This document shows positions 8,533 through 16,009 of a stretch of DNA of 64,000 nucleotides, one piece after another. The stretch's first letter is position 1. Each line of letters opens with the position of its first letter. This stretch comes from UBA9300 sp032260385. GTDB taxonomy: Bacteria; Bacteroidota; Bacteroidia; Bacteroidales; VadinHA17. Position numbers and translations under genes: made by a program. The stretch lies in the NCBI GenBank assembly GCA_032260385.1, contig JAVVEL010000001.1:214841-278840 (forward strand). Direction: 5' to 3'. Under the pieces are notes generated by a model, which was given only the letters and a program-made list of their open reading frames with translations, did not search any database and was not told where the DNA came from.

Positions 8533-9782
8533 TGAGTCTTATTTCCGATTATCTGGCAAACAAAACATTAAGCGATGAATTGTTTGCGGATATACCGGCA
8601 AAAAATACAGGAATAATAGTGATAATCCCGGCCTTTAATGAGCCCGGGATTATTTTTACCCTGGAATCATTACGCAAGTGCAAAAGACCACCATGCAGGG
8701 TAGAACTTATCGTCCTGGTAAATGCTCCCCAACTGGCAGACAAAGGTCAGATTGAACAAAATAAAATCACCTGCAAAGAACTGTCAGACCGGGAAAAGGA
8801 TAATGATGATAAGGTTTTTAAGCTTCTCTGTCATGATACAGGAGTGAGAGATGCAGGCTGGGGTGTGGGCATGGCCAGGAAAATGGCCATGGATGAAGCC
8901 CTGAGACGTTTTTATAAACTGGGTAATCTATCTGGTGTCATAGTATCACTCGATGCTGACTGCCTTGTGTCAGATAATTACCTGGTGGAAATTTATGATG
9001 AACTCTATAGTCGAAACGATCGCAAGGCCTGCTCAATTTATTATGAACACCCTCTCGACGGAGCATTACCGGCCGAGTTATACAATGCCATTGCACAGTA
9101 TGAGTTACACCTGAGGTATTACTTTCAGGCACTTAAATATGCAGGCTTCCCATGGGTCTTCCATACACTGGGCTCAGCCATGGCCGTTGAAGCTGAAGCC
9201 TACGCCAGGGCAGGAGGAATGAGTAAAAGACAGGGGGCAGAAGATTTTTATTTTATCCAGAAAATGATCCCTGCCGGCGGATATTTTAACCTGAATACCA
9301 CAACAGTAATGCCTTCACCCAGGATATCCGGCAGGGTGCCTTTCGGAACGGGACCGGTGATGGCAGAAATAATAAAAACAGGTGAAAAATATCTTACATA
9401 TAATCTCATGGGATTTGAATTCCTTAAATTATTCTTTGATAATATAAATCTTTTGTACGGCGGTGACAGTGAAATCAGGGAAGAAGTTTATTACATCCTG
9501 CATGAAAGCCTAAGGGAATTCCTGGAGAGAAATGACTGGGCCAATAAAATAAACGAGATAAGAAACAATACATCATCCCGGGCTGCCTTCAGGAAGCGTT
9601 TCTTTAACTGGTTCAATATGTTCAGAGTTGTTAAATACCTGAATTTTGCCCATAGTGAAAGGTATCTTGATAAGATCCCGGTACAGGAGGCAGCAGTTCT
9701 CCTGCTGAAAAAAACCGGACGGGATGTCACAAATTATAATGCCAGGGATTTACTGAGGCAATTCAGGGAAATGGAAAGGTGA
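8532..9782 (+). CDS. Family 2-type glycosyltransferase
   Basis: Cytoplasmic GT-A fold glycosyltransferase of 416 residues. The start of the Rossmann-like domain is seen at residues 27-60 (GIIVIIPAFNEPGIIFTLESLRKC), the metal/nucleotide-binding DxD at Asp141-Ala-Asp143 (SLDADC), and the acceptor-side acidic motif in KRQGAEDFYFIQK. No transmembrane helix is apparent, so it is not a processive synthase. The C-terminal 130 residues are helical and unassigned. Donor and acceptor cannot be told. It is coupled to the OmpH-like gene and converges on the divIC-like gene with one base between the stops; no other polysaccharide genes are nearby. Confidence 0.85.
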   Translation: MSLISDYLANKTLSDELFADIPAKNTGIIVIIPAFNEPGIIFTLESLRKCKRPPCRVELIVLVNAPQLADKGQIEQNKITCKELSDREKDNDDKVFKLLCHDTGVRDAGWGVGMARKMAMDEALRRFYKLGNLSGVIVSLDADCLVSDNYLVEIYDELYSRNDRKACSIYYEHPLDGALPAELYNAIAQYELHLRYYFQALKYAGFPWVFHTLGSAMAVEAEAYARAGGMSKRQGAEDFYFIQKMIPAGGYFNLNTTTVMPSPRISGRVPFGTGPVMAEIIKTGEKYLTYNLMGFEFLKLFFDNINLLYGGDSEIREEVYYILHESLREFLERNDWANKINEIRNNTSSRAAFRKRFFNWFNMFRVVKYLNFAHSERYLDKIPVQEAAVLLLKKTGRDVTNYNARDLLRQFREMER

Positions 9783-9783
9783 C

Positions 9784-10128
9784 CTATTCTTTTTCGGGTT
9801 CTGATAACTTTTCACCATCTTCATTGACGATGATATATATATCCTCGTTGTCTTTCTTCATGAAATATTGTTCGCGGGCAAATTTCTCAAGATTCTCATT
9901 GCTTGTTTTAAGCTCATTCAGTTTTCTCTTGTCTTCTTCTATCCTTTCACGGTAATATTCCCTGTCCCTCTCAAGCTGCTTCATGTTTTTCACATAATGA
10001 TACCTCTGGATAAGATTATTATTGTCAAAAATAATTATCCAGATAAGGAAGACAAGCAGGGTGAGGAAATACCTGTTCCTTAATATTGGCGGTATCCTGT
10101 TGAATAAGCTTCTAAAGAATTCATTCAT
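9784..10128 (-). CDS. FtsB/DivIC-type septum formation initiator
   Basis: Bitopic cell-division protein of 114 residues. Residues about 17-36 form one transmembrane helix (NRYFLTLLVFLIWIIIF), followed by a periplasmic coiled coil (about 40-85, RYHYVKNMKQLERDREYYRERIEEDKRKL, leucine heptads) and the typical FAREQYFMKKDNEDIYII ending, where FARExYxMKKxxEDI is the hallmark of the family. It would bridge the FtsL and FtsQ-like divisome proteins. Only 45 bp separates it from thiS upstream, and that gap holds a near-consensus promoter, so it may be transcribed separately. That promoter sits so close that the message could be leaderless. Confidence 0.88.
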   Translation of the reverse strand: MNEFFRSLFNRIPPILRNRYFLTLLVFLIWIIIFDNNNLIQRYHYVKNMKQLERDREYYRERIEEDKRKLNELKTSNENLEKFAREQYFMKKDNEDIYIIVNEDGEKLSEPEKE

Positions 10129-10132
10129 AGCA

Positions 10133-10163
10133 CAAACCTAAAACAAATTTGTAAAATAAACAA
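10133..10163 (-). promoter_or_regulatory. Consensus Bacteroidota promoter for the divIC-like gene
   Basis: Reading the minus strand, TTG (10163-10161) is followed after exactly 20 bp by TAGGTTTG (10140-10133), a full match to TTG-N19-21-TAnnTTTG. The box ends only 4 bases before the start codon of the gene ending at 9784, so transcription would begin at or next to the ATG. Confidence 0.5.
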
Positions 10164-10173
10164 TGATATATTT

Positions 10174-10377
10174 CTAACCTCCACTCATAAGATACCACAT
10201 CTGTACATCATCTCCATCTCTTATAAGCGCTTTGTCATAGTCATCCCTTTTGATGAGCCTGCCATTTATTCTCACAATCCTCATCCTGTAGGTAAACCGT
10301 TTCATTTCCAGCATCTCGGTAACGGTCATCTCATCCCTGTCAAATTCTTCAGGCCTGTTATTTAGTGTAATCTTCAT
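10174..10377 (-). CDS. thiS: ThiS-family sulfur carrier protein
   Basis: Ubiquitin-fold sulfur carrier of 67 residues with the essential C-terminal Gly-Gly (MSGG, residues 64-67), which is adenylated by a ThiF/MoeB-type enzyme and converted to a thiocarboxylate. The fold markers MKITLNNRPEEF, VRINGRLIKRDDY and IRDGDDVQMWYLMSGG are clear, and the length fits ThiS (about 66) better than MoaD (about 80). Its start overlaps the stop of the E1-like gene by 4 bp. No other thiamine genes are near; instead the neighbours are DUF364 and the AOR gene, so a role in molybdo/tungstopterin sulfur transfer is a reasonable alternative. Confidence 0.85.
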   Translation of the reverse strand: MKITLNNRPEEFDRDEMTVTEMLEMKRFTYRMRIVRINGRLIKRDDYDKALIRDGDDVQMWYLMSGG

Positions 10378-10967
10378 CTTCTTTTCCTCTTCATTAAAAT
10401 CTCAACAACGGCATTTGCCTGCATGTTCGCCACTATGGCTACACGGGGGGCCATTGGAGGCAACTCATCCGATGTTTCTGTTTTCTCATCCCCGCATATA
10501 ATGACAGTATCGGCAATTATCCTCTCCCTGAGCTCATTCGTCTTTCCATAGCCTGCCAGTCCCGATCCCAAAATTAGCGGACGCTCAGGCCAGGTACTCA
10601 TTACTGCCTCAGCAAGCATCTCCTTCATATCAGACTTGTCAAAAGCTTCGACTATTACATCGCAATCAATGAAAATATTGGGAATGTTGTCAGCATTGAG
10701 TTTTAAGTCATGGACCTTAATACTGAGCTCCGGATTTATCCTTTGCAGATTATCCCTTAATGCTTCGGTTTTTTTAATGCCAACCTGGTCGGTGAAATAA
10801 TATTGCCTGTTCAGGTTGCTGCCTTCGACAATGTCATAGTCTGCTATTACAAGCTTCCCTATACCGCTGCGTGCAAGTGCAACGGCACAGTTCGACCCCA
10901 GGCCGCCAGCCCCGGCTATGCCCACGGTATACAGGGCTAAATGATCTTTTATCTCATTGAATTTCAT
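10374..10967 (-). CDS. ThiF/HesA/MoeB-family E1-like adenylyltransferase
   Basis: ATP-dependent activating enzyme expected to adenylate the Gly-Gly tail of the adjacent ThiS. The 197-residue protein (ATG at 10967) has the nucleotide loop GIAGAGGLGSN near residue 16, the acidic strand LVIADYDIVEGSNLNRQYY with the conserved Asp and Asn-x-x-Arg, and GIKKTEALRDNLQRINP. It resembles the short ThiF family 2 and lacks a C-terminal rhodanese domain. A CxxC zinc motif is not visible: only single cysteines occur (for example VIICGDE). It overlaps DUF364 by 14 bp upstream and thiS by 4 bp downstream, so three genes form one operon diverging from AOR. Confidence 0.85.
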   Translation of the reverse strand: MKFNEIKDHLALYTVGIAGAGGLGSNCAVALARSGIGKLVIADYDIVEGSNLNRQYYFTDQVGIKKTEALRDNLQRINPELSIKVHDLKLNADNIPNIFIDCDVIVEAFDKSDMKEMLAEAVMSTWPERPLILGSGLAGYGKTNELRERIIADTVIICGDEKTETSDELPPMAPRVAIVANMQANAVVEILMKRKRR

Positions 10968-11676
10968 GTTTGTAATCATTCCTTGCAATATACACCTTAT
11001 TAAGATAGGGAAGAAATCCCCTGGTTCCGTGACCTGCACCTACGATGTCAAGTACGCTATTATCATTATGTCTGAATACCGACCCGAAAACCACCTTAAT
11101 TCCCTGATACCTGAACATCTCTTCAGAAAGGATATTTGACGGACCCAGCAAAAAGATACTGCAGTTATCAGGGGCAATACCAATAAGCTCATTGAAGGTC
11201 TTGTTAAAGACTGTGGTCCCGGTAAGGATAATGGCTTCGGCTCCCGATAATGAATTTTCCATCTTTGAAAGATCTGACAGAATATGACTTTGCTTTTGGA
11301 TATCAAACACTTCCAGGGGAAGACCCTTATGGAGAAACTTCTGGTAAAGGCTTTCAAAATAACCTACCATAACTATCCTGCGGTACCTGCTGAAATCTAC
11401 GCTCTCAAAAATATCTTTAATATCACTGTAATCCCTCTCATAATTCAATATCGAATTAAAATATGCATTCAGTATAATCCTGTGCGCGGGGTCATCCGTG
11501 TCGGCTTCGCCTTCAAAAATGAGCCTTTCATTCATCTTAGTTCCCAGTGTTGCACACACTCCTATGTTGCCTGACTGGTTCATGATGGCAATATATTTTT
11601 CTCCGATAGCCCATTTTTTTATATTGCTGCGGTCAAATCCCCTTAATGAATAAAAGTGCTTTATCGGCTCTTCCAT
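10954..11676 (-). CDS. DUF364 (putative heavy-metal chelation) protein
   Basis: A 240-residue protein resembling the DUF364 family: an N-terminal part with short strands (IGVCATLGTKMNERLIFEGEAD) and a C-terminal Rossmann-like half with VVMVGYFESL-type strand (RRIVMVGYFESLY), EAIILTGTTVFNKTFNELI and LLGPSNILSEEMFRYQGIKVVFGSV, then GAGHGTRGFLPYLNKVYI. Members are often found near metal-enzyme genes and have been proposed to chelate metals or metal-containing compounds; no reaction is established. It is the first gene of a three-gene operon with the ThiF-like and ThiS proteins and diverges from the AOR gene 236 bp away, which ties it to molybdenum/tungsten enzyme biogenesis by context only. Confidence 0.7.
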   Translation of the reverse strand: MEEPIKHFYSLRGFDRSNIKKWAIGEKYIAIMNQSGNIGVCATLGTKMNERLIFEGEADTDDPAHRIILNAYFNSILNYERDYSDIKDIFESVDFSRYRRIVMVGYFESLYQKFLHKGLPLEVFDIQKQSHILSDLSKMENSLSGAEAIILTGTTVFNKTFNELIGIAPDNCSIFLLGPSNILSEEMFRYQGIKVVFGSVFRHNDNSVLDIVGAGHGTRGFLPYLNKVYIARNDYKHEIQ

Positions 11677-11757
11677 AAAAATCCAATTTTCCTCAAAAAT
11701 ATGCTTTTTATGCTTTCTTTCCTAGGCTAAGCTGCAACCGGAATTGGTTTACTCCCC

Positions 11758-11795
11758 GCCTCCTGCCTTCTGCCTCCTGCCTTATGCCTCCAGCC
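11758..11795. repeat. Imperfect CT-rich tandem repeat (CCTGCCTTCTG type)
   Basis: Successive copies of the unit TGCCTCC or TGCCTT (CCTCCTGCCTTCTGCCTCC and onward) lie between the divergent DUF364 and AOR genes. It belongs with the other pyrimidine-rich intergenic repeats in this window. Confidence 0.55.
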
Positions 11796-11800
11796 CTAAC

Positions 11801-11852
11801 CGTTATGTAAACATTAACATATTGATAGATGTCATTTTATCATCTATATTTG
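11801..11852 (+). promoter_or_regulatory. AOR promoter with adjacent ModE-like dyad
   Basis: TTG at 11822-11824 is followed after 20 bp by TATATTTG at 11845-11852, an exact Bacteroidota promoter 60 bp before the AOR start. Immediately upstream, CGTTATGTAAACATTAAC (11801-11818) is an imperfect dyad (GTTA-TGT against ACA-TTAAC) that loosely recalls the CGNTATATA half of enterobacterial ModE sites. The promoter is well supported; the operator is speculative. Confidence 0.55.
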
Positions 11853-11912
11853 GGCTTTAACTTGTGCTTGATTTGTACATCAGGAAATAATAATATAAAT
11901 AACTTGTAAGAA

Positions 11913-14066
11913 ATGGATATACAGGCAATTAAAGAAAAACACAGATTACTGAAGGAAGCTTCCTATGACTGGGTACCGCTGGAAAAGGGATATACTGATA
12001 AGATACTCTATATCAATGTTGGCACTAACGAGATAAAGGAAAAGGACGTTCCTCTTGAAATGAAAGAGAAATTCATAGGGGGTAAGGGCTACGGATTAAG
12101 GCTCCTGTGGGATGCCACCGATCCGGGAACTCCCTGGAATGACCCTAAAAATGAGATCATTATCTCTTCCGGACCTGTTGGCGGTATAACTCAGTATTCA
12201 GGTACAGGTAAATCCCTGGTGGTATCAATATCTCCCCAGACTGATTCTGTCATTGACAGTAACGTGGGTGGATTTTTTGGTCCCTTTCTTAAGTTTGCCG
12301 GTTACGATGCACTGGAGTTGCAGGGAAAGGCTGAAAAAAATATTATTGTTTATATCGACGGCACAAATCACAGGATAGAAATCAATGAGGCTCCTGCTGA
12401 GGCTGTTGACAGCCATGTGCTTTCAGAACAACTCACTGAGATGTACGCAGATGATGAAAAGGATAAGAAAAATGTTGCTGTTGTATCCAGTGGAAGCGCT
12501 GCCGGAAATTCTCTTATCGGGATGCTGAATTTCAGCTTCTATGATCCCAAAAGGAAGGTTGTAAGGATGAAACAGGCCGGAAGGGGAGGTATTGGGACAG
12601 TATTCCGTGATAAAAAAATTAAAGCTCTTGTGTGTAAGGTGCCCGGCGTTAAAGGAAATCTGAATAATGTTGTTGACCTGGAGGCAATAATGGAGAGGGG
12701 CAAACGCTTTAACCGTGAAATGCGTGAACTCGACCATAAGCAGGCAAAAATGAAACAGGTTGGCACCGCTCATCTCATTGAGATCATGAATGACCATGAT
12801 CTCCTGCCTACTAACAATTATAAGTTTGGCAGCCACCCCGATGCCATAAAAATCCATTCCGATGAATGGAAGAAAGTATTTACCCAGGGAATCCCTGACG
12901 GATGCTGGATAGGATGTAACATGTCATGCTCAAAAGGTGCCGATGATTATGTGGTCCGTACCGGTCCTTATAAAGGACAGAAGGTGATTGTTGACGGTCC
13001 TGAATATGAGAATGCCGGCGGACTGGGATCAAACTGCGGCATTTTTAGCACTGATTATATCCTTGAAGCTAATTTTTATTGTGATACCTATGGGATTTGC
13101 ACAATCACCTGGGGAACCCTCCTTGCCTTTATTATGGAATGTTATGAAAATGGCATCCTTAACGAGGAAAGGACAGGCGGACTTAAACTTAACTTCGGTA
13201 ATGCAGATTCAGCGATGGAACTTATGCACATGCTCAGCCGCGGTGAAGGATTTGGCAGGGTTGCCGGTATGGGTGTCAGAAAAATGAAGCAGATGTTCAT
13301 AGAAAAAGGATGGGGTGACGCGGGCTTTCTGAATGATATCGGAATGGAGAATAAGGGATTGGAATATTCTGAATATATCTCCAAGGAATCACTTGCCCAG
13401 CAGGGTGGTTTTGCAATGACCAATAAGGGCCCCCAGCACGATGAGGCCTGGCTTATTTTCATGGATATGGTTAATAACCAGATTCCTACCTTCGAGGATA
13501 AAGCCGAAGCACTCCACTACTTCCCCATGTTCCGCACCTGGTTCGGACTGGTGGGCTTGTGTAAACTACCATGGAACGATGTTGAACCCGAGAATAATGC
13601 CGAAACGGATGAGCCTGCCAAGGTGCCCGAGCATGTTGATAACTATGTAACAATATATAAGGCAGTTACAGGCAGGGAATTTGACAAGCACCGAATGATA
13701 GAGGACTCTGAAAGGGTCTACAATTTTCAGCGTATATTTAACCTCAGGAGGGGTTATGGTACCCGCGAACACGACCGCCAGCCTTACCGTGCAGCAGGAC
13801 CGGTGACCGTTGAGGAATATGAATCCAGGGTCGAAAGATATGATAAGCAGATGAAGGAACTGATAGGTGTCGACCCCGAAGGTAAATCAGTTGAGGAAAA
13901 AATTGCCATTACCCGTAAATACAGGGAAAAACGCTATGAAGACCTGATTGATGCCGTTTATAAGAGGAGGGGATGGAATAAAAATGGAGTTCCTAAAATT
14001 GACTTCCTCAAAAAAATCAAAATGGATTTGCCCGAATTGATAGAAGTGGTAAAAGATTACCAGTAA
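11913..14066 (+). CDS. Aldehyde ferredoxin oxidoreductase-family tungsten/molybdenum enzyme
   Basis: Large (717-residue) cytoplasmic bis-pterin tungsten enzyme of the AOR family, typically oxidising aldehydes to acids with ferredoxin as acceptor. The N-terminal domain is typical (LYINVGTNEIKEKDV, FIGGKGYGLRLLWD, SSGPVGGITQYSGTGKSL, SNVGGFFGPFLKFAGYDALEL). The [4Fe-4S] cysteines are Cys331, Cys335 and Cys339 (GCWIGCNMSC) and Cys550 (LVGLCKLPW). The spacing is CX3CX3C, not the CX2CX3C described for Pyrococcus AOR. A 25-residue N-terminal extension precedes the usual start. No ferredoxin or maturation partner is adjacent, but tungstate transport and pterin genes follow, so tungsten is the likely metal. 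The substrate is unknown. Confidence 0.92.
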   Translation: MDIQAIKEKHRLLKEASYDWVPLEKGYTDKILYINVGTNEIKEKDVPLEMKEKFIGGKGYGLRLLWDATDPGTPWNDPKNEIIISSGPVGGITQYSGTGKSLVVSISPQTDSVIDSNVGGFFGPFLKFAGYDALELQGKAEKNIIVYIDGTNHRIEINEAPAEAVDSHVLSEQLTEMYADDEKDKKNVAVVSSGSAAGNSLIGMLNFSFYDPKRKVVRMKQAGRGGIGTVFRDKKIKALVCKVPGVKGNLNNVVDLEAIMERGKRFNREMRELDHKQAKMKQVGTAHLIEIMNDHDLLPTNNYKFGSHPDAIKIHSDEWKKVFTQGIPDGCWIGCNMSCSKGADDYVVRTGPYKGQKVIVDGPEYENAGGLGSNCGIFSTDYILEANFYCDTYGICTITWGTLLAFIMECYENGILNEERTGGLKLNFGNADSAMELMHMLSRGEGFGRVAGMGVRKMKQMFIEKGWGDAGFLNDIGMENKGLEYSEYISKESLAQQGGFAMTNKGPQHDEAWLIFMDMVNNQIPTFEDKAEALHYFPMFRTWFGLVGLCKLPWNDVEPENNAETDEPAKVPEHVDNYVTIYKAVTGREFDKHRMIEDSERVYNFQRIFNLRRGYGTREHDRQPYRAAGPVTVEEYESRVERYDKQMKELIGVDPEGKSVEEKIAITRKYREKRYEDLIDAVYKRRGWNKNGVPKIDFLKKIKMDLPELIEVVKDYQ

Positions 14067-14118
14067 GGTCATCCTAATTATTATTGGAATACCGGAACCG
14101 AGCCCCGAGTAATCCTTT

Positions 14119-14184
14119 GGAGGTTGCTGAAAGCAAGTGAGTCCTGTGAGCTCGATGATGCTTGTGCTTCACCGCTTCAACCTC
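14119..14184. repeat. Long imperfect inverted repeat after AOR
   Basis: GAGGTTG near 14120-14126 pairs with CAACCTC at 14178-14184, with further partial pairing inside (GCAAG with CTTGTGC). It could form a large stem after the AOR stop, but no T-run follows, so I do not call a terminator. Its core GTGAGCTCGATGAT resembles the stem region near 39547-39569. Confidence 0.4.
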
Positions 14185-14270
14185 TTAGCCTCTAAACCTG
14201 CTGTATGACATTTGCAAGCGTTATGCAAAAAAATTATATTCGCTTCCTGTTTCATTTTTTTCCTGACAGT

Positions 14271-15368
14271 ATGAAAAAATACATTTTATTATTATTAACA
14301 ATATCCTTTTTTACAGGTGGACTGGCACAGGATCCCGATGTCATTTCCGGTGAAACACTTAAACCCGGTGAACTACAGAATTACCTTGATAACCCGGCAA
14401 TCAGGGCCAGGTATAACAATGATCCCTATGATAACGAAAGAGCTGTTAAACTGGATGGCAAAATGCCCTATGTCAGCGGTGAAATACTTAACCCGGGACA
14501 GGCCTATGTTGATGAACTGCAACTGCGCACAGTAGTGGTAAAAGAATATTTTCCTGCAAAGGCCAACTCTACACCGGAATTCCGGGGAGCCTTCCAGTAT
14601 ACTGGCTATTCACTTTCTGATATCGTGAAGGACTATGTGGTTTCAAAATATAATAAAAGTGAATTCGGCCTTAATACCGATGTTTTTGTAGTAGTCGAAA
14701 ACGATAAAGGTGATAAGGCAGTATTCAGCTGGGGAGAACTGTTTTTTACACAGGATAATCATGATATAATACTGGCTACACATGTACAGCCCATTTACCC
14801 GACAGCTTCTGATGATAAATGGCCCCTGCCTGAGAAAATACGCCTGGTTGCATCAAATGATTATATTACGGTCAGAAATATTGACAGGCCCTCAAAAATA
14901 ATTATCCGCTCCTTCCCGGAGAGCTTCCCCGGAAGCAAGGGCATACGTCCGCTTTTCTCCCCAACGATTGAAATAAAGGGACCCGAAGACAAAATAACTG
15001 TCGTTGATGACCCTGAAACAGGCAAGGATCTTATCATCACTCATAATCTTGTGTTTTTCGGAATGCATATGGGTTTGAGAGGCACACGCAATTTTACCGG
15101 CATCCCATTGTCTGAGGTGCTGAAGCAAAAATTCAGCTTCTCAGAGGCTGACCTTGCAAGGGCTATGATTGCAATAGGAGCAAAAGATGCTTACAGGGTT
15201 GTATTTACCCTGTCTGAAATAATGAACCGTACTGATATGGCCGAGGTCTTGCTGCTTGATGAACCGGACGATGAGGATGGCCGCTTCATAGTCCACCCCG
15301 GCGCCGACTTCTTTGCCGACAGGCATCTTAAAGGAGCAAAGCTCGCTTATATAATGGTAATAGAATGA
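14271..15368 (+). CDS. Exported two-domain protein resembling cofactor-less molybdopterin oxidoreductase fold
   Basis: A 365-residue exported protein; the ATG at 14271 gives the signal peptide MKKYILLLLTISFFTGGLAQ. After it two similar halves appear: FRGAFQYTGYSLSDIVKDY with VFVVVENDKGDKAVFSWGEL in the first, and LRGTRNFTGIPLSEVLKQK with MIAIGAKDAYRVVFTLSEIM in the second. This G-x-x-L-x-(D/E)-(I/V)-(V/L) then (Y/A)-x-(V/A)-VF-(S/T)-x-x-E-(L/I) pattern recalls the SUOX/oxidored_molyb fold, but the pterin-ligating cysteine is absent, so it is probably a binding rather than catalytic protein. Its place between AOR and the transport genes suggests a periplasmic role in the same system. Function not established. 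Confidence 0.65.
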   Translation: MKKYILLLLTISFFTGGLAQDPDVISGETLKPGELQNYLDNPAIRARYNNDPYDNERAVKLDGKMPYVSGEILNPGQAYVDELQLRTVVVKEYFPAKANSTPEFRGAFQYTGYSLSDIVKDYVVSKYNKSEFGLNTDVFVVVENDKGDKAVFSWGELFFTQDNHDIILATHVQPIYPTASDDKWPLPEKIRLVASNDYITVRNIDRPSKIIIRSFPESFPGSKGIRPLFSPTIEIKGPEDKITVVDDPETGKDLIITHNLVFFGMHMGLRGTRNFTGIPLSEVLKQKFSFSEADLARAMIAIGAKDAYRVVFTLSEIMNRTDMAEVLLLDEPDDEDGRFIVHPGADFFADRHLKGAKLAYIMVIE

Positions 15369-15444
15369 AACTCCGGGTATGACTTGAAAGCCGGTTACCG
15401 GATAAATAAAAATAGCATGGTGGAATTGCTTCTGGCTTATTACA

Positions 15445-15594
15445 ATGACAGGCGTGGTACGGGCTACATCTATAAACATCCCGACTAAAAGTAAGCTTGA
15501 CGTTGAAAATATCCTCAACAGGGTTGCCCTTGTTGATGATGGCTTTATAAACTATGGACGGTTTTTGAGGATGGAAATAACTTATTTATTTTAA
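15445..15594 (+). CDS. Possible small protein, 49 residues
   Basis: ATG at 15445 opens a 49-residue frame with a sensible composition: MTGVVRATSINIPTKSKLD, then VENILNRVALVDDGFINYGRF and a hydrophobic end. It occupies most of the 292-bp space between the exported protein and ppnP and stops 17 bp before the ppnP promoter box. I recognise no family. It may be a real small gene, the remnant of a longer one, or chance. Confidence 0.25.
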   Translation: MTGVVRATSINIPTKSKLDVENILNRVALVDDGFINYGRFLRMEITYLF

Positions 15595-15610
15595 AAGTTT
15601 ATTTTAAATG

Positions 15611-15618
15611 TAAATTTG
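15611..15618 (+). promoter_or_regulatory. Candidate -7 box (TAAATTTG) for ppnP
   Basis: TAAATTTG matches TAnnTTTG exactly, 42 bp before the chosen ppnP start. There is no TTG at the proper upstream distance, so this is a partial match. Confidence 0.45.
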
Positions 15619-15660
15619 TACCAGAGAAAAATGAATTAATAATCTAAATACTATATGTGC

Positions 15661-15942
15661 ATGTTTAAAGTAAATGAATATTTTGATGGCAAGGTTAAAT
15701 CAATGGCCTTTGAAAACGAAGAGGGTCCGGCTACTATAGGAGTTATGGCACCCGGGGAGTATGAATTTGGCACATCAACGATTGAGCATATGAAGGTTGT
15801 TTCCGGTATGCTCACCGTTATGTTGCCGGGCGAATCCTGCTGGAAAGACTATAAAGAGGGAGAGACATTTATAGTCGATAAAGATACGAGCTTCAAGCTG
15901 AAGGTCACCCAAACCACAGCTTACAGATGCCTATATAAATAA
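15661..15942 (+). CDS. ppnP: Pyrimidine/purine nucleoside phosphorylase PpnP
   Basis: Small cupin-fold nucleoside phosphorylase (DUF1255, YaiE/PpnP) of 93 residues that phosphorolyses several nucleosides. The sequence follows the family end to end: MFKVNEYFDGKVKSMAFENEEG, VGVM-type GVMAPGEYEFGT, HMKVVSGMLTVMLPG, WKDYKEGETFIVDKDTSFKLKV. An upstream in-frame ATG at 15655 is possible, but the one at 15661 aligns with the usual N-terminus. It is an odd neighbour for molybdenum genes; it has its own promoter box and is followed 67 bp later by modE, so it may simply be interposed. Confidence 0.9.
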   Translation: MFKVNEYFDGKVKSMAFENEEGPATIGVMAPGEYEFGTSTIEHMKVVSGMLTVMLPGESCWKDYKEGETFIVDKDTSFKLKVTQTTAYRCLYK

Positions 15943-16009
15943 TATAAGTCAACTTTTTCAACATTTTCAACCAGGCCTGCCGGAAGGCAGACTTCTCAAC
16001 TCAATAAGT

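Noticed and set aside
14119..14184. Intrinsic terminator after AOR
   Set aside because: The stem is imperfect and no T-run follows.
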